NCBI GenBank assembly: GCA_947448625.1
Contig: CANFOT010000014.1
Location: 1-34,166 of the forward strand
Origin: Burkholderiaceae bacterium
GTDB taxonomy: Bacteria > Pseudomonadota > Gammaproteobacteria > Burkholderiales > Burkholderiaceae
Length of the DNA stretch: 34,166 bases
Direction: 5' to 3'
In this document: in pieces, positions 17,339 to 26,961 of the stretch
How the letters are laid out: each line of letters begins with the position of its first letter
How positions within the stretch are numbered: position 1 is the first letter of the stretch
The notes under the pieces: model-generated
What the model saw: the letters and a program-made list of their open reading frames with translations, nothing else
Databases searched by the model: none
Told to the model about the DNA's origin: nothing
Made by a program: the position numbers and the translations under genes

Positions 17339-17938
17339 GTGCAAAAACTGGTTCTTGCCTCCAATAATGCGGGTAAAGTTCGCGAGTTTCAGGAACTCTT
17401 AGCGCCCTTCCATTTTCAGATCATTCCCCAAGGTGATCTGGGCATTCCGGCGGCGGAAGAACCACATCACACATTTGTTGAAAATGCCCTTGCCAAGGCG
17501 CGCCATGCCAGTGCTGCCAGCGGCTTACCTGCGCTGGCGGATGACTCGGGAATTTGCGCCCATGCATTAGACGGCGCCCCGGGAGTCTACTCAGCTCGCT
17601 ATGCAGGAGTTGATGGCGACAATGCAGCGAACAATCACAAGCTGATTACAGCGCTACAAGGCAATACTGATCGCGGGGCACATTATGTCTGCGCCCTCGT
17701 CATGGTCAATAGCGCTAATGATCCAGAGCCACTGATTGTGCAAACTCGTTGGCATGGCCAAATCACTGATGATGCAAAAGGGACTTATGGCTTTGGGTAT
17801 GACCCCCACTTCTTTCTGCCCGAGCTCGGCAAGACTGCCGCTGAACTAGAGCCCTCAGAGAAAAACCGGATTAGCCACCGCGGCCAAGCTTTGCGTGAAC
17901 TCATTAAGCAACTTCAAAACCGTGCTGAATACTGTTAA
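17339..17938 (+). CDS. rdgB: XTP/dITP diphosphatase (non-canonical purine NTP pyrophosphatase)
   Basis: This 199-residue Ham1/RdgB enzyme hydrolyses dITP, XTP and ITP to monophosphates and keeps deaminated purines out of nucleic acids. The family motifs are LASNNAGKVREF at the N-terminus, ADDSGICAHALDGAPGVYSARYAG, and FGYDPHFFLPELGKTAAEL, followed by SHRGQAL. The start codon is GTG at 17339. It follows rph by 10 bp, and its last codons overlap the hemW frame. Confidence 0.96.
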   Translation: MQKLVLASNNAGKVREFQELLAPFHFQIIPQGDLGIPAAEEPHHTFVENALAKARHASAASGLPALADDSGICAHALDGAPGVYSARYAGVDGDNAANNHKLITALQGNTDRGAHYVCALVMVNSANDPEPLIVQTRWHGQITDDAKGTYGFGYDPHFFLPELGKTAAELEPSEKNRISHRGQALRELIKQLQNRAEYC

Positions 17939-19112
17939 CCCTATTTTGGCGACGCAGCCAAAACTAACCGCCCTGCCACCACTCTCCTTATATATTCATT
18001 TTCCCTGGTGTGAGAAGAAGTGTCCTTACTGTGACTTCAACTCACATCAAGTTAAAGAGGGCAAACAGGGCTTTGATGAAGCACGCTATATCAAAGCACT
18101 CGTTGCCGATCTAGAAACAGAGCTACCCCACATCTGGGGTCGCCAAGTCCATAGCATCTTTATTGGTGGTGGCACACCAAGCTTACTATCGGCTAATGGC
18201 ATGAACGAATTGCTCTCGGCTATTCGGGCACGCGTGAACTTGGAGCCTGATTGTGAAATCACAATGGAAGCTAATCCCGGCTCAGTGGAAACGGAAAAGT
18301 TTGCAGGCTTTGCAAGCGCCGGAATCAATCGCGTCTCGCTAGGCATCCAGAGTTTTCAAGATGAACAGCTCAAAGCATTGGGACGTATTCACAATGGTGA
18401 GGAAGCAAAGTGTGCTATTGAAATAGCCATGCAGCACTTCAAATCCGTCAATCTCGATTTGATGTTTGGCTTACCAAATCAAACTCTGGAGGCTGCTAAA
18501 GCAGATATTCAAACTGCCCTGTCCTTTAAGACGCCGCACTTATCTTTCTATAACTTGACGCTAGAGCCCAATACCTACTTTGCTAACTTTCCACCTAAGC
18601 TTCCAAATGAAGATGAGATTGATGCCATCTTTGAGCAAAACTTAGCCCTGCTAGAACAAGCGGGCTATCGACGCTATGAAGTATCTGCGTACGCCCAGAA
18701 AGATCAGGAGTGCAAACACAATCTCAATTACTGGCGCTTTGGTGATTACATCGGCATTGGTGCAGGAGCCCATGGGAAGATATCCTTCCCAGACAAAATA
18801 ACAAGACAAGTGCGAGAGCGTCATCCAGAAGCTTATATGCAAGCGATGGAAAGCAAAGGCAATGCCCTGATTGAGGCGAGAGAGATTCCCGCCAAAGATT
18901 TGCCATTTGAATTCATGCTCAATACATTACGCCTTACGGATGGTGTAGATACCATCACTTTTAGTGAGCGCACCGGCTTACCGCTCAATGTAGTCTCCAA
19001 GGGATTGGATGAGGCCAGTAAAAAAGGTTTGCTAGATCCCAATCCCAGCAAGCTGAAAGCGACCGAGCAAGGTCTGCGCTACCTAAATAACCTGCAAGAG
19101 ATGTTTCTCTAA
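17895..19112 (+). CDS. hemW: Radical SAM heme chaperone HemW
   Basis: HemW is a radical SAM protein that delivers heme to target proteins; it was often mis-annotated as a second coproporphyrinogen dehydrogenase. The iron-sulfur motif CEKKCPYCDF and the HemW-specific HNLNYW support the HemW call over HemN. The radical SAM barrel covers about residues 28-230 and a winged-helix-like tail follows to about 400. The longest frame gives 405 residues from GTG 17895, overlapping rdgB by 44 bp. A GTG at 17922 (396 residues) is an equally possible start, because neither has a strong ribosome site. Confidence 0.94.
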   Translation: MNSLSNFKTVLNTVNPILATQPKLTALPPLSLYIHFPWCEKKCPYCDFNSHQVKEGKQGFDEARYIKALVADLETELPHIWGRQVHSIFIGGGTPSLLSANGMNELLSAIRARVNLEPDCEITMEANPGSVETEKFAGFASAGINRVSLGIQSFQDEQLKALGRIHNGEEAKCAIEIAMQHFKSVNLDLMFGLPNQTLEAAKADIQTALSFKTPHLSFYNLTLEPNTYFANFPPKLPNEDEIDAIFEQNLALLEQAGYRRYEVSAYAQKDQECKHNLNYWRFGDYIGIGAGAHGKISFPDKITRQVRERHPEAYMQAMESKGNALIEAREIPAKDLPFEFMLNTLRLTDGVDTITFSERTGLPLNVVSKGLDEASKKGLLDPNPSKLKATEQGLRYLNNLQEMFL

Positions 19113-19126
19113 GCCGAGACTGCCGG

Positions 19127-19930
19127 CTACTTGCCAGTCCAAACTGGTGGCTTTCCCTCTAAGAATGCGGCAACCCCATGCTTAAAGTCTTCGCTCCCAT
19201 AGCATTCCCTAATTAAATCACCGCAATCAGGCAAATTATTTTTGACAATTCTCGCAAGGGTTTGCTTGCTCGATTTCTGTGTGATGGGCGCTAACTTCAT
19301 TAAGCGTTCAGCCAACTGATTCGCCTCGCTCTCCAACGCTTCAGCGGGATAAGTGGCCAAGAGGTAGCCTTGTTTGAGCAGCTCAGGCGCCATCACTAGC
19401 TCGGCTAATAACAACATGCGCTTAACAATAGTCATACCCAGATGCGTGACTAGCCAAGCCACATTGCCGGCAGAGAGACAGTTACCCAATGTTTTAGCAA
19501 TAGGCACCCCAAAGCGAGCATCCGGCGTGGCAATTCTGAAGTCACAACAACTAGCGATCGCGAGACCACCGCCAACTGCCATGCCATCAATCACGGCAAT
19601 TGTTGGAAAAGGCAGCATTGCCAATGGCGTCAAATACTCATCAATGCCCTGCTCATATCGAATGCCATCATTACCATCTTGGAAATTTGCGAACTGGGCA
19701 ATATCACTTCCAGAAACAAAGGATTTGCCACCAGCACCGCGCAAGATAGCAACGCGTGCAGCAGGGTTCTTAGTCAAATCTTCACAGATCGTTTTTAAAC
19801 TTTGATACATCCCAACGGTCATCGCATTACGAGCAACGATATGGTCGAAGGTGATGTACGCAATACCATTGCGAAGCTCTAAGCGAACTTCTGCAATGCG
19901 ATCAAGGTCGGAATTTTTTAGTGTCGTCAT
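19127..19930 (-). CDS. Enoyl-CoA hydratase/isomerase family protein
   Basis: This 267-residue crotonase-fold protein has its oxyanion-hole segments at about 67-78 (AGGKSFVSGSDI) and 115-124 (DGMAVGGGLA). The crotonase catalytic glutamate that normally follows FGxP is Ile144 here (ARFGVPIAKTLGNCL), so classical hydratase chemistry is doubtful and the substrate cannot be assigned. It converges on hemW (14 bp between stops). A terminator ends transcription from the Bug gene just before this gene's start, so it is probably transcribed alone. The nearby CoA-transferase suggests a link to acyl-CoA metabolism. Confidence 0.92.
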   Translation of the reverse strand: MTTLKNSDLDRIAEVRLELRNGIAYITFDHIVARNAMTVGMYQSLKTICEDLTKNPAARVAILRGAGGKSFVSGSDIAQFANFQDGNDGIRYEQGIDEYLTPLAMLPFPTIAVIDGMAVGGGLAIASCCDFRIATPDARFGVPIAKTLGNCLSAGNVAWLVTHLGMTIVKRMLLLAELVMAPELLKQGYLLATYPAEALESEANQLAERLMKLAPITQKSSKQTLARIVKNNLPDCGDLIRECYGSEDFKHGVAAFLEGKPPVWTGK

Positions 19931-19934
19931 AAAG

Positions 19935-19967
19935 TAAAAAACCCTCCCTCATTCAAGAGAGAGGGTT
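19935..19967 (-). terminator. Rho-independent terminator after the Bug receptor gene
   Basis: The arms at 19940-19950 and 19957-19967 pair over 11 bp with one G-U, and the loop is 6 nt. On the minus strand the hairpin is followed by TTTTTTAC. It lies 43 bp beyond the stop of the Bug gene and just inside the 5' flank of the crotonase gene. Confidence 0.9.
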
Positions 19968-20010
19968 GCTAAATACTATAGCTCAGTTGAGTGGATTACA
20001 GTAGATCGAA

Positions 20011-21009
20011 TTACTCAGGCTTAATATTGAGGCTCTTTACTAAACGCTGATACTTTGCTAACTCACCGGCTAAAAATAAGCTGAAGGCTGCTGGAGTTGC
20101 TGGCCCTTCTGGCTGTAAACCCTGGGAATCCAGAGTCTTCTTAATTTGAGGGTCATTCATAGCAGCCCTTACAGCCTGATCAATCTTGTTAACGGTGGCA
20201 GCATCCATGCCTTTGGGTCCCATAATGGAATACCAATTGGTCACATCAAAACCAACAATCCCAACCTCATTAAATGTAGGCACCGTTGGTAGGATGGATA
20301 GGCGCTTTGGAGTAGATATCGCTAACGCCTTGAGACTACCATCTTTGATTTGCTGCAAATTCGGTGGCAGAGTATCAAAATTCATCGTAATTTGCCCACC
20401 AAGCAAATCAATAATTGCCTGACCGCTACCTTTATAAGGAACGTGACTCATCTCCACCCCGGTAATCTTCGAGAACAAGGCTCCTGCTAGATGCTGCGTA
20501 CTCCCAAAGCCAGAGGAGCCATAAGTCATCTGACCGGGATTTTGTTTGGCCAGGGCAATTAATTGTGCAACCGAATTCACGGGCAAAGAGGATTTAACCA
20601 CCAGCACATTAGGAACATACCCAAGGTAAGTAATTGGCGTAAAGTCTGTTGCCGCGTTGTATGGAACGCTGCTAAGTACAAATGGGGCAATTGCATTGGA
20701 GTTGGAATGCCCCATTAGCAAGGTGTGACCATCAGCATTAGATTTGGCGACTAAATCTGCGCCGATAGTACCGGCCGCCCCAGATCGATTTTCTACGATG
20801 ACGCTTTGACCCAAGATCTCACCCATCTTAGGAGCAATAGCCCGGGCGACAATATCGGTACCGCCACCAGGAGCAAAACCTACAATCAAACGAATCGGCT
20901 TGGTTGGAAAAGCTTGTTGTGCGCTAGCGGAGAATGACAGTGCACTGCAAATGCCTAGCGCTAAAAAAGCGAATCTTCGCAAAATCCGCCGAGGGGATTG
21001 ATTGGTCAT
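20011..21009 (-). CDS. Bug/TctC-family tripartite tricarboxylate transporter receptor
   Basis: This 332-residue periplasmic solute-binding protein has a basic N-terminus (RRILRRF), a hydrophobic core and a cleavage site near SASAQQA. The mature protein opens with [20 protein letters not shown], the Bug-family hallmark that forms the ligand loop. Typical ligands are small carboxylates, but this one cannot be named. The start at 21009 is set by GGAGAC six bases upstream; the longer frame to 21099 runs into the divergent gene. No TctA or TctB membrane genes are nearby, as is usual for orphan Bug genes in Burkholderiales. It shares an 80-bp upstream region with the CoA-transferase gene, suggesting joint control. 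Confidence 0.94.
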   Translation of the reverse strand: MTNQSPRRILRRFAFLALGICSALSFSASAQQAFPTKPIRLIVGFAPGGGTDIVARAIAPKMGEILGQSVIVENRSGAAGTIGADLVAKSNADGHTLLMGHSNSNAIAPFVLSSVPYNAATDFTPITYLGYVPNVLVVKSSLPVNSVAQLIALAKQNPGQMTYGSSGFGSTQHLAGALFSKITGVEMSHVPYKGSGQAIIDLLGGQITMNFDTLPPNLQQIKDGSLKALAISTPKRLSILPTVPTFNEVGIVGFDVTNWYSIMGPKGMDAATVNKIDQAVRAAMNDPQIKKTLDSQGLQPEGPATPAAFSLFLAGELAKYQRLVKSLNIKPE

Positions 21010-21089
21010 ATAGTCTCCATTTTTTGTTTTATATTCAGGAACATTAGTTAGCTTTTCAATATAAACACATAAAAACACTTGAGACATTG

Positions 21090-22304
21090 ATGAAAACACC
21101 TATCAGCAAGCCTTTACCCCTAGCTGGCGTCAGAGTTCTTGACGTGAGTCAAGTAATGGCGGGACCCTACTGCTGCATGCTACTTGCTGACTTAGGTGCA
21201 GACGTCATCAAGATTGAACCCCCAGGTACCGGGGACCAAACTCGTGGCGCCATGGGATTCAAAATGAAAGGTTCAGACAGCATGGGCTTTCTGAATATGA
21301 ATCGCAACAAGCGCAGTGTGACACTGAACCTCAAAACTGAAGCAGGTAAAAAAGTCTTCTTTGAGCTTGTTAAAACCGCAGATATCTTGGTTGAGAACTA
21401 TCGTCCTGGTGTTATGAAGAAACTAGGGATCGATTACGCATCACTCAAAGACATCAACCCAGGCTTGGTCTATGCCAGCATCTCGGGATTTGGGCAGACT
21501 GGACCGTGGGCAGATCGCCCCGGTTTTGATTTAATGGCCCAAGCAATGTCTGGCGTCATGAGTGTGACGGGCTATCCGGATGGCCCTCCCGTAAAAGCAG
21601 GCGTTCCAGTTGCCGACATTGGTTGTGCTCTCTTTGCAGTTTATGGAATTTTGTCAGCCTACATTGGCAAGACTAAATCGGGTGAGGGTCAATTTATTGA
21701 TGCCTCCCTATTTGATTCTGCGTTGGCGTTCTCAATCTGGGATACGGCGCAATATTGGGGCACCGGGGTTGAGCCCTACAAGCTAGGCACAGCCAACCAT
21801 ATGAGCGCACCCTATCAGGCCATGAAAGCCTCTGATGGCTACTTTGTAATGGGTGCCACCAATCAAAAGCTCTGGAAACTCCTTTGCGACAAGATTGGCC
21901 GCCCAGAATTATTTGAAGATCCGCTGTTTAGAACCAATCCACTACGCTTAGCCAATCGACTGATTCTGGCGACAGAGCTTGAAAAGACCTTCGTCACCAA
22001 AACCAGCGAAGAATGGGTCGACCTTCTATTGGCAGCAGGCATTCCAGCAGGACCGATCAACACCTATCCCGAGGCATTTGATAGCGAGCATGGTCAATAT
22101 CGAAAAATGCGTATGGATATTGATCACCCCATTGAAGGCAAAGTCCCCAATATTGGCTTTGCCGTCAAGATGATGGGAACGCCGCAACAAGTGTCACGGC
22201 ATCCTCCGTTACTGGGCGAACACACCAATGAACTACTCGATGAGCTAGGCATCACCGGCGATGACCTGAAAGCACTTGAGGATGGCGGTGCCTTTAAGCC
22301 TTAA
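21090..22304 (+). CDS. CaiB/BaiF family (class III) CoA-transferase
   Basis: This 404-residue enzyme type moves CoA between an acyl-CoA donor and a carboxylic acid. It has the N-terminal Rossmann part ([18 protein letters not shown]), the substrate loop, and [12 protein letters not shown] with the catalytic aspartate at residue 147. The C-terminal part holds [15 protein letters not shown]. The ATG at 21090 is preferred to a TTG one codon earlier. It is divergent from a Bug receptor, a common pairing in Burkholderiales that suggests uptake of a carboxylate followed by CoA activation. The substrate is not evident. A bidirectional terminator follows. Confidence 0.94.
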   Translation: MKTPISKPLPLAGVRVLDVSQVMAGPYCCMLLADLGADVIKIEPPGTGDQTRGAMGFKMKGSDSMGFLNMNRNKRSVTLNLKTEAGKKVFFELVKTADILVENYRPGVMKKLGIDYASLKDINPGLVYASISGFGQTGPWADRPGFDLMAQAMSGVMSVTGYPDGPPVKAGVPVADIGCALFAVYGILSAYIGKTKSGEGQFIDASLFDSALAFSIWDTAQYWGTGVEPYKLGTANHMSAPYQAMKASDGYFVMGATNQKLWKLLCDKIGRPELFEDPLFRTNPLRLANRLILATELEKTFVTKTSEEWVDLLLAAGIPAGPINTYPEAFDSEHGQYRKMRMDIDHPIEGKVPNIGFAVKMMGTPQQVSRHPPLLGEHTNELLDELGITGDDLKALEDGGAFKP

Positions 22305-22333
22305 AAAGAACTTCTTCATCGGTTGTGAGCAAT

Positions 22334-22361
22334 AAAAATGGACTCCGCAGAGTCCATTTTT
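22334..22361. terminator. Bidirectional rho-independent terminator
   Basis: The arms at 22334-22345 and 22350-22361 are perfectly complementary over 12 bp (AAAAATGGACTC and its complement) around a CGCA loop. T-runs occur on both strands. It lies between the convergent CoA-transferase and alkylsulfatase genes and can serve both. Confidence 0.92.
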
Positions 22362-22378
22362 GCTACCGATGATCTAGA

Positions 22379-24481
22379 TTAGTCGCCCGCTGTAATAGCA
22401 AGCTCTTGCGCCTCAAACGGGTCCTTATTGACCTTAGCGGGAACCACCTTTTTGGCCTTAGTCCCCGGCATCAACTCAAAGTCTGGGGTGAAAGTAGTCA
22501 GCGTGCTTCTAAGTTGATCAAAGGCTTTACGATCACCCTCGAATTTCACTTTACCTTCGGCCAATAACTTATCAAAGGTAGCTTGACCGCCCATGATTTT
22601 TTCTAAATCACTACGATTAATCACAATAGTTAATGTTGGATTCTTGGCTTGCTGACCTTTAATATTTGTCAGCGCAGAATTACTCATCTCCACCACGAAT
22701 TTCTCACCATTGTCTGGCGTATCCAGGTTGATGGTGAACTTCATGCCGGCAGCCTTTTTACTATCCATGCTGATCGCCAAAGAATTGAGCCACAACTCAG
22801 TAGTCATCGCCTTGATCATGTCTGGGCCATTCGACTTTGGTGAAGCCCCAGCAGGCATACCATGACGTAATTCATAAGCGGCGCCCAAGAAGCTATTGCG
22901 CACACTGGGGCTTTCTTTTTGATAGCCAATCTGTTCAAAGATATCTGCCAATAAATCCTTAGCGGCAGTATTGTTTGGCTCAGCGTAAACCAATTTATTC
23001 ACGATCTCCATGGCTTCGCGATATTTACCCTGCTGATAGAGTTGCTTGCCTTTAGCCATAATCTTGGCGGCGCCACCCATCATCTCTACATAAAGGGGCG
23101 CAGAATCTTTTGGTGAGAGCGGAATTAAGGTTGCAGGATTAGCATCCCAGTAACCCAAATAACGATTGATTACGGCACGACTGTTATGCTCTTCTGAGCC
23201 ATGGTAGCTATGCGCAGCCCATTGAGACTTCAAGCTCTCTGGTTGCTTATAGACGTTATGTACTTCATTAATAGTGACACCATTGTTAGCCAGGTGGAGA
23301 ACTTCATTGTTCAAGTGGGCGTAACTATCACGCTGGGTACGCATCACTTCCTGAATACGCTCATTGCCCCAACGGGGCCAGGAGTGGGATGCAAACATCA
23401 CTTGTGCTTCATTGCCGTAACGGTACAAAGAGTTATTAATATTCTTGGACCAGGCTAAAGCATCACGCACTAGAGCGCCACGTAAGGTGTAAATGTTATG
23501 TATCGTGCCAGTGATATTTTCAGCGGCCCAGAATGCTTTGAACTGTGGTAAATAGGTATTCATCTCGGCAGGAGCCTCAGTACCAGGCGTATTTTGGAAT
23601 TCCATTTCTACACCATCAACAGTCATCTTTTCAAATGGCTGATTGATGTAGACATTAGGCTCGATGAGGCCCAAGTTACCTGCTGCAGTATTTTTACCAA
23701 TGGATTGGTCAACGTGACCGAATGGGCTACGTGGCAGCAAAACACCGTACTGGAAATACATTCGACGGGTCATAGCATTACCGGCATAAACGTTCTCGGC
23801 CACCGCGTGATCCATAAAGCCCGCCGGAGCAATCACTTTCACTTTCCCGCTCTTCACATCAGCCTCGTCCACTACACCGCGTACACCACCAAAGTGATCC
23901 CCATGAGAGTGGGAGTAAACCACCGCCACCACTGGACGCTTACCTAATTTTTCGTTTACTAATTCAAGTGCTGCACGAGCAGTTTCTTTGGCCGTCAATG
24001 GATCAAAGACAATCCAACCTGTATCAGTTTTAATAAAGCTAATGTTGGCTAAGTCGAAGCCGCGGACTTGATAGATTTTTCCAGGGACAACTTCATAGAG
24101 CCCATAACCCATATTGAGGATCGCCTGGCGCTGTAAAGATGGGTGGACGCTATCGAAATCTTTGCCTTGCAATAAAAACTCGTAACTACCAATATCCCAA
24201 GCCACGTTACCTGCATCAGCCATGATGGTTTTATATGCAGGAGCGGCAATGAATCCCCTCTTAGACTCTTCAAAATCACGTTTATCTTCAAACGGCAAGG
24301 TTTTGCGCAAGCCATTTTGCAAGTCAACAGTAAATGTAGAAGGAGCTTTGCCTTTAGGGTCAAAGTGCTTTCCTTGCATTGCGCCTGGATCAGCCACCAC
24401 TCCACCACCGCCCGCAGCAATAGCAGCATTACCAGCAATGAGGGCAATAGATACGGAAAGAAGTGATAGTGTGGTTTTCAT
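22379..24481 (-). CDS. Exported alkylsulfatase, metallo-beta-lactamase type (SdsA1-like)
   Basis: This 700-residue protein has a signal peptide of about 22 residues (cleavage near AAIAA), so it acts in the periplasm or outside. The catalytic domain contains the zinc motif SHSHGDHFGG (His191, His193, Asp195, His196). An alkylsulfatase dimerisation domain follows (about 370-540, including MFASHSWPRWGNERI and TPR-like helices). The C-terminal SCP2-like domain (about 555-670) is thought to hold the alkyl chain. Family members such as SdsA1 hydrolyse long-chain alkyl sulfates, for example dodecyl sulfate. This class uses zinc and does not need formylglycine, so it is independent of the FGE gene further right. 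The kinase and cytochrome genes lie upstream on the same strand. Confidence 0.94.
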   Translation of the reverse strand: MKTTLSLLSVSIALIAGNAAIAAGGGGVVADPGAMQGKHFDPKGKAPSTFTVDLQNGLRKTLPFEDKRDFEESKRGFIAAPAYKTIMADAGNVAWDIGSYEFLLQGKDFDSVHPSLQRQAILNMGYGLYEVVPGKIYQVRGFDLANISFIKTDTGWIVFDPLTAKETARAALELVNEKLGKRPVVAVVYSHSHGDHFGGVRGVVDEADVKSGKVKVIAPAGFMDHAVAENVYAGNAMTRRMYFQYGVLLPRSPFGHVDQSIGKNTAAGNLGLIEPNVYINQPFEKMTVDGVEMEFQNTPGTEAPAEMNTYLPQFKAFWAAENITGTIHNIYTLRGALVRDALAWSKNINNSLYRYGNEAQVMFASHSWPRWGNERIQEVMRTQRDSYAHLNNEVLHLANNGVTINEVHNVYKQPESLKSQWAAHSYHGSEEHNSRAVINRYLGYWDANPATLIPLSPKDSAPLYVEMMGGAAKIMAKGKQLYQQGKYREAMEIVNKLVYAEPNNTAAKDLLADIFEQIGYQKESPSVRNSFLGAAYELRHGMPAGASPKSNGPDMIKAMTTELWLNSLAISMDSKKAAGMKFTINLDTPDNGEKFVVEMSNSALTNIKGQQAKNPTLTIVINRSDLEKIMGGQATFDKLLAEGKVKFEGDRKAFDQLRSTLTTFTPDFELMPGTKAKKVVPAKVNKDPFEAQELAITAGD

Positions 24482-24579
24482 AGAGACCTTGAAGTAATTC
24501 GAGTATTGGCAAATAAGTTACTTTACGAATGTAAAGAGCAGGCTGACTTTGGGCAATTAGCCCTAAGGCTAATAATTAA

Positions 24580-26019
24580 CTAGTAACTGCAAGGTAGAAA
24601 GATAACAAATTGCGCCCCGCCATCCTTGGCATCCTGATATCGAATATTCCCGCCATGACGAGTGATGATGTGCTGGCAGAGCCATAAACCTAAGCCCATA
24701 CCCGACTTTTTATTGCTATTGGCAAGTAATTCAAATAGGTGGGATTGAGCTTCCGCGGGAATGCCTAGACCATTGTCGGTAATCAGTATTTCAACTCCTT
24801 CGGAGATATCACGACTCTCAATCATCAAGGTTTTTGGAGTGGCACCTGATTCAGTCAGGGCTTGAATGGCATTGTTAATTAAATTCAGAATGACCTGCTG
24901 AATTTCAGTTCGATTGACATTCACCAACGTGCTTGATGAGAGACCGAGAACAACTTGAATATTTTTTGACTGAATTTCAGGTTTAGCAATCTTTAGAACG
25001 GATTCAATTAACTCGCCAAGCTCTACTTGTTCAGCCCCAATCTTTCCATCCGAAAAGATGGATCTGAGCGTTCTAATAATACTTGCGGCTCTTTGGTTAT
25101 CGGACAGAAGAGCCGATAAGACCTCTTGGTTCTGCTCCAAACTCAAACCACCTTCCGCAAGCTTCTTTTGCAAAAATTGAATATTTAGATATGAGGCGCC
25201 TAAAGGTTGGTTGAGCTCATGAGCAATCGAAGCCGATAAAGCGCCAGTGGCAACTGTTTTGTTGACTTTTAGAAGCCCGGATATGAGAGCCTCCCGCTCC
25301 AACAAGAGGGATTTAATTTCATCATTCTCGCTCTTTGATTTTGCATTTGCCAGATTGACTTTTTCTGCCCAATAGCCGCCCAAGGCAATGTATGAGAGTG
25401 TATTAATTACCAACTGACCGATGGTCAACAGTATCAATAATTGTGGAATTTGTTCCACCTTACTAATAGTGAAGCCATTTGAAGCCAAAACAGCCAGGCG
25501 ACCCAAGGCAAAAAGTAGTTCGACTGCGGTTGCGTATTGCAAATACATTAATTGCTGGGAGGGCTCTGAACTTCTTTTTCGCCTCAACATCACAATTTGC
25601 CACGAAAAGAATACGACGGCTATTACACACATAAATGCCGTACGAATCTCATAGTTCCCATAAACGCGGAGGAATTCAAAAGTCGGCACAAAAATAATGA
25701 TGGAAAGCGCAAAGCCATATTGCAAACGCTTACTAATTGGGCCGCTCAGAGATTTACAAAATAAGAGCTGAAAAATAGCGGCGATATAAAACAGGGAATT
25801 CGCGATCGTGAAATTAAATTCCGGTCTTTCTAAACCTTGAATTACCAGGATGCCGCCGCCGAAAATGGCTAAGGCAAGGATATTCACCATTAATGAGCTC
25901 ATCCAGTAACGATTAGGTCTGAGCTCACCTTGAGAACGGTGATAGTGATAAATGCCCAATAACAAACCCAGCTGAATCGTGGCTAGGATAAAGAAATAAA
26001 GGGCAATCAGGAGCTTCAT
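24580..26019 (-). CDS. Orphan sensor histidine kinase with 7-TM N-terminal sensor
   Basis: This 479-residue protein has seven predicted membrane helices (about 3-24, 42-61, 71-88, 101-118, 127-144, 158-178, 190-214) and a short helical linker. The dimerisation domain follows, with the phospho-acceptor in SIAHELNQPLG (His267). The ATPase domain has the N box (NLINNAIQAL), G1 (DNGLGIP, 415-420) and G2 (GMGLGL, 440-445). There is no PAS, HAMP or receiver domain. The HELNQPL form is typical of FixL/DctB-like kinases. No response regulator gene is present in the window. It lies between a cytochrome b-like gene (48 bp upstream) and the alkylsulfatase (98 bp downstream), all in one direction. Confidence 0.93.
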   Translation of the reverse strand: MKLLIALYFFILATIQLGLLLGIYHYHRSQGELRPNRYWMSSLMVNILALAIFGGGILVIQGLERPEFNFTIANSLFYIAAIFQLLFCKSLSGPISKRLQYGFALSIIIFVPTFEFLRVYGNYEIRTAFMCVIAVVFFSWQIVMLRRKRSSEPSQQLMYLQYATAVELLFALGRLAVLASNGFTISKVEQIPQLLILLTIGQLVINTLSYIALGGYWAEKVNLANAKSKSENDEIKSLLLEREALISGLLKVNKTVATGALSASIAHELNQPLGASYLNIQFLQKKLAEGGLSLEQNQEVLSALLSDNQRAASIIRTLRSIFSDGKIGAEQVELGELIESVLKIAKPEIQSKNIQVVLGLSSSTLVNVNRTEIQQVILNLINNAIQALTESGATPKTLMIESRDISEGVEILITDNGLGIPAEAQSHLFELLANSNKKSGMGLGLWLCQHIITRHGGNIRYQDAKDGGAQFVIFLPCSY

Positions 26020-26067
26020 GCTATCTATCGTACAACGAGGGTCAGCTTCTGAAGAAAGGTTTTGTCT

Positions 26068-26742
26068 TTACTGAGTAAAAGCTGGTAGAGACCCGCTCAG
26101 AATCAAGTAGAAGAAATAAACAGCGGCAAGGAAAACCAATGCGCCAATCAGATATTGCGGATATCGAATGCCCTGCTCTGGAAAACCCTTTTTCGTACCA
26201 GTCACCATAGACCTGACCAAATTTTGCTTTTCGATCACGCTCATACCAATAGCGGCAATGATGTGAACAACAACTAAACCAAGAACTAAGCTGGCAACTG
26301 CCTCGTGTATCTCGGACACAAAATTGCCGAAGAATTCTTTCACCGTGAGATAACCAGTAAATCCGATCAAGAGAATGAAGAGCATCAGCGCGAACATCAC
26401 CAAACCACCTGCAGGGTTGTGCCCGACATCATGATGGGGGTGGCCCCGTAACATCGCCATGAAGTGCTCAATAACCGCTTTGGGAGTTTTAAGGAACTGA
26501 CTGAATCTGGCGTAACGAGTGCCAATGACACCCCATACCAATCTAATCAGAACAAGTAAGCTCGCGGTGTAGCCAAACGCATAATGAATCATTGCCAGTC
26601 GCTCACTCTCAGAGGTGAGCCAGGCACCGGCAAAACAAATCACCAGCATCCAATGAAATACTCTCACCGGCATATCCCACACCATAATTACTTGCTTAAC
26701 TTTTCCAGTGGCGCCAATGGTATCGATTACGGGTTTATTCAT
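26068..26742 (-). CDS. Cytochrome b561 / Ni-Fe hydrogenase b-type cytochrome family protein
   Basis: This 224-residue integral membrane protein has four core helices plus a fifth near the C-terminus (about 197-217). Candidate heme-ligand histidines are in VRVFHWMLV (helix 1), MIHYAFGY (helix 2), EIHEAVASL (helix 3 or 4) and VVVHIIAAIGM. This fits a di-heme b-type cytochrome that passes electrons between quinones and a partner, often a periplasmic cytochrome c. No cytochrome c or oxidoreductase gene is adjacent, so the partner is unknown. GAGG upstream supports the start at 26742. A possible 23-residue membrane peptide ends 13 bp upstream. Confidence 0.92.
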   Translation of the reverse strand: MNKPVIDTIGATGKVKQVIMVWDMPVRVFHWMLVICFAGAWLTSESERLAMIHYAFGYTASLLVLIRLVWGVIGTRYARFSQFLKTPKAVIEHFMAMLRGHPHHDVGHNPAGGLVMFALMLFILLIGFTGYLTVKEFFGNFVSEIHEAVASLVLGLVVVHIIAAIGMSVIEKQNLVRSMVTGTKKGFPEQGIRYPQYLIGALVFLAAVYFFYLILSGSLPAFTQ

Positions 26743-26755
26743 TTTGCAGGGATCC

Positions 26756-26827
26756 TCACATTTTTCTTACTAAAAAGACCATTAGCGACATCGATATGAC
26801 GCACACTAACAAGCCTCTACGCAACAT
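26756..26827 (-). CDS. Possible 23-residue single-pass membrane peptide
   Basis: This short frame encodes a 23-residue peptide beginning MLRRGLLVCVISMSLM, with a basic N-terminus, one hydrophobic stretch and a basic RKM end. Its TGA stop overlaps the GAGG ribosome site of the cytochrome gene, 13 bp before that gene's ATG, so coupling is possible. In-frame GTG codons just upstream offer alternative starts; the ribosome site is weak. Small subunits of this size accompany some respiratory membrane complexes, but the peptide matches none I know and may be chance. Confidence 0.3.
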   Translation of the reverse strand: MLRRGLLVCVISMSLMVFLVRKM

Positions 26828-26961
26828 ATCCACCACTCATTATTCGCCTACTCCTTTCTATGAGTATGCACCTTAAATATGACGATGTACTCTTTATAAA
26901 TAAGCGGAATAGTCAAGTATTTCAAGAAAATGAAGTCAATTGGCTTCTCACAATCATTCTG

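Noticed and set aside
22379..24481. Dependence of the alkylsulfatase on the nearby FGE
   Set aside because: It has the HxHxDH zinc motif of the metallo-beta-lactamase fold and no CxPxR motif serving as a sulfatase active site, so formylglycine is not involved.
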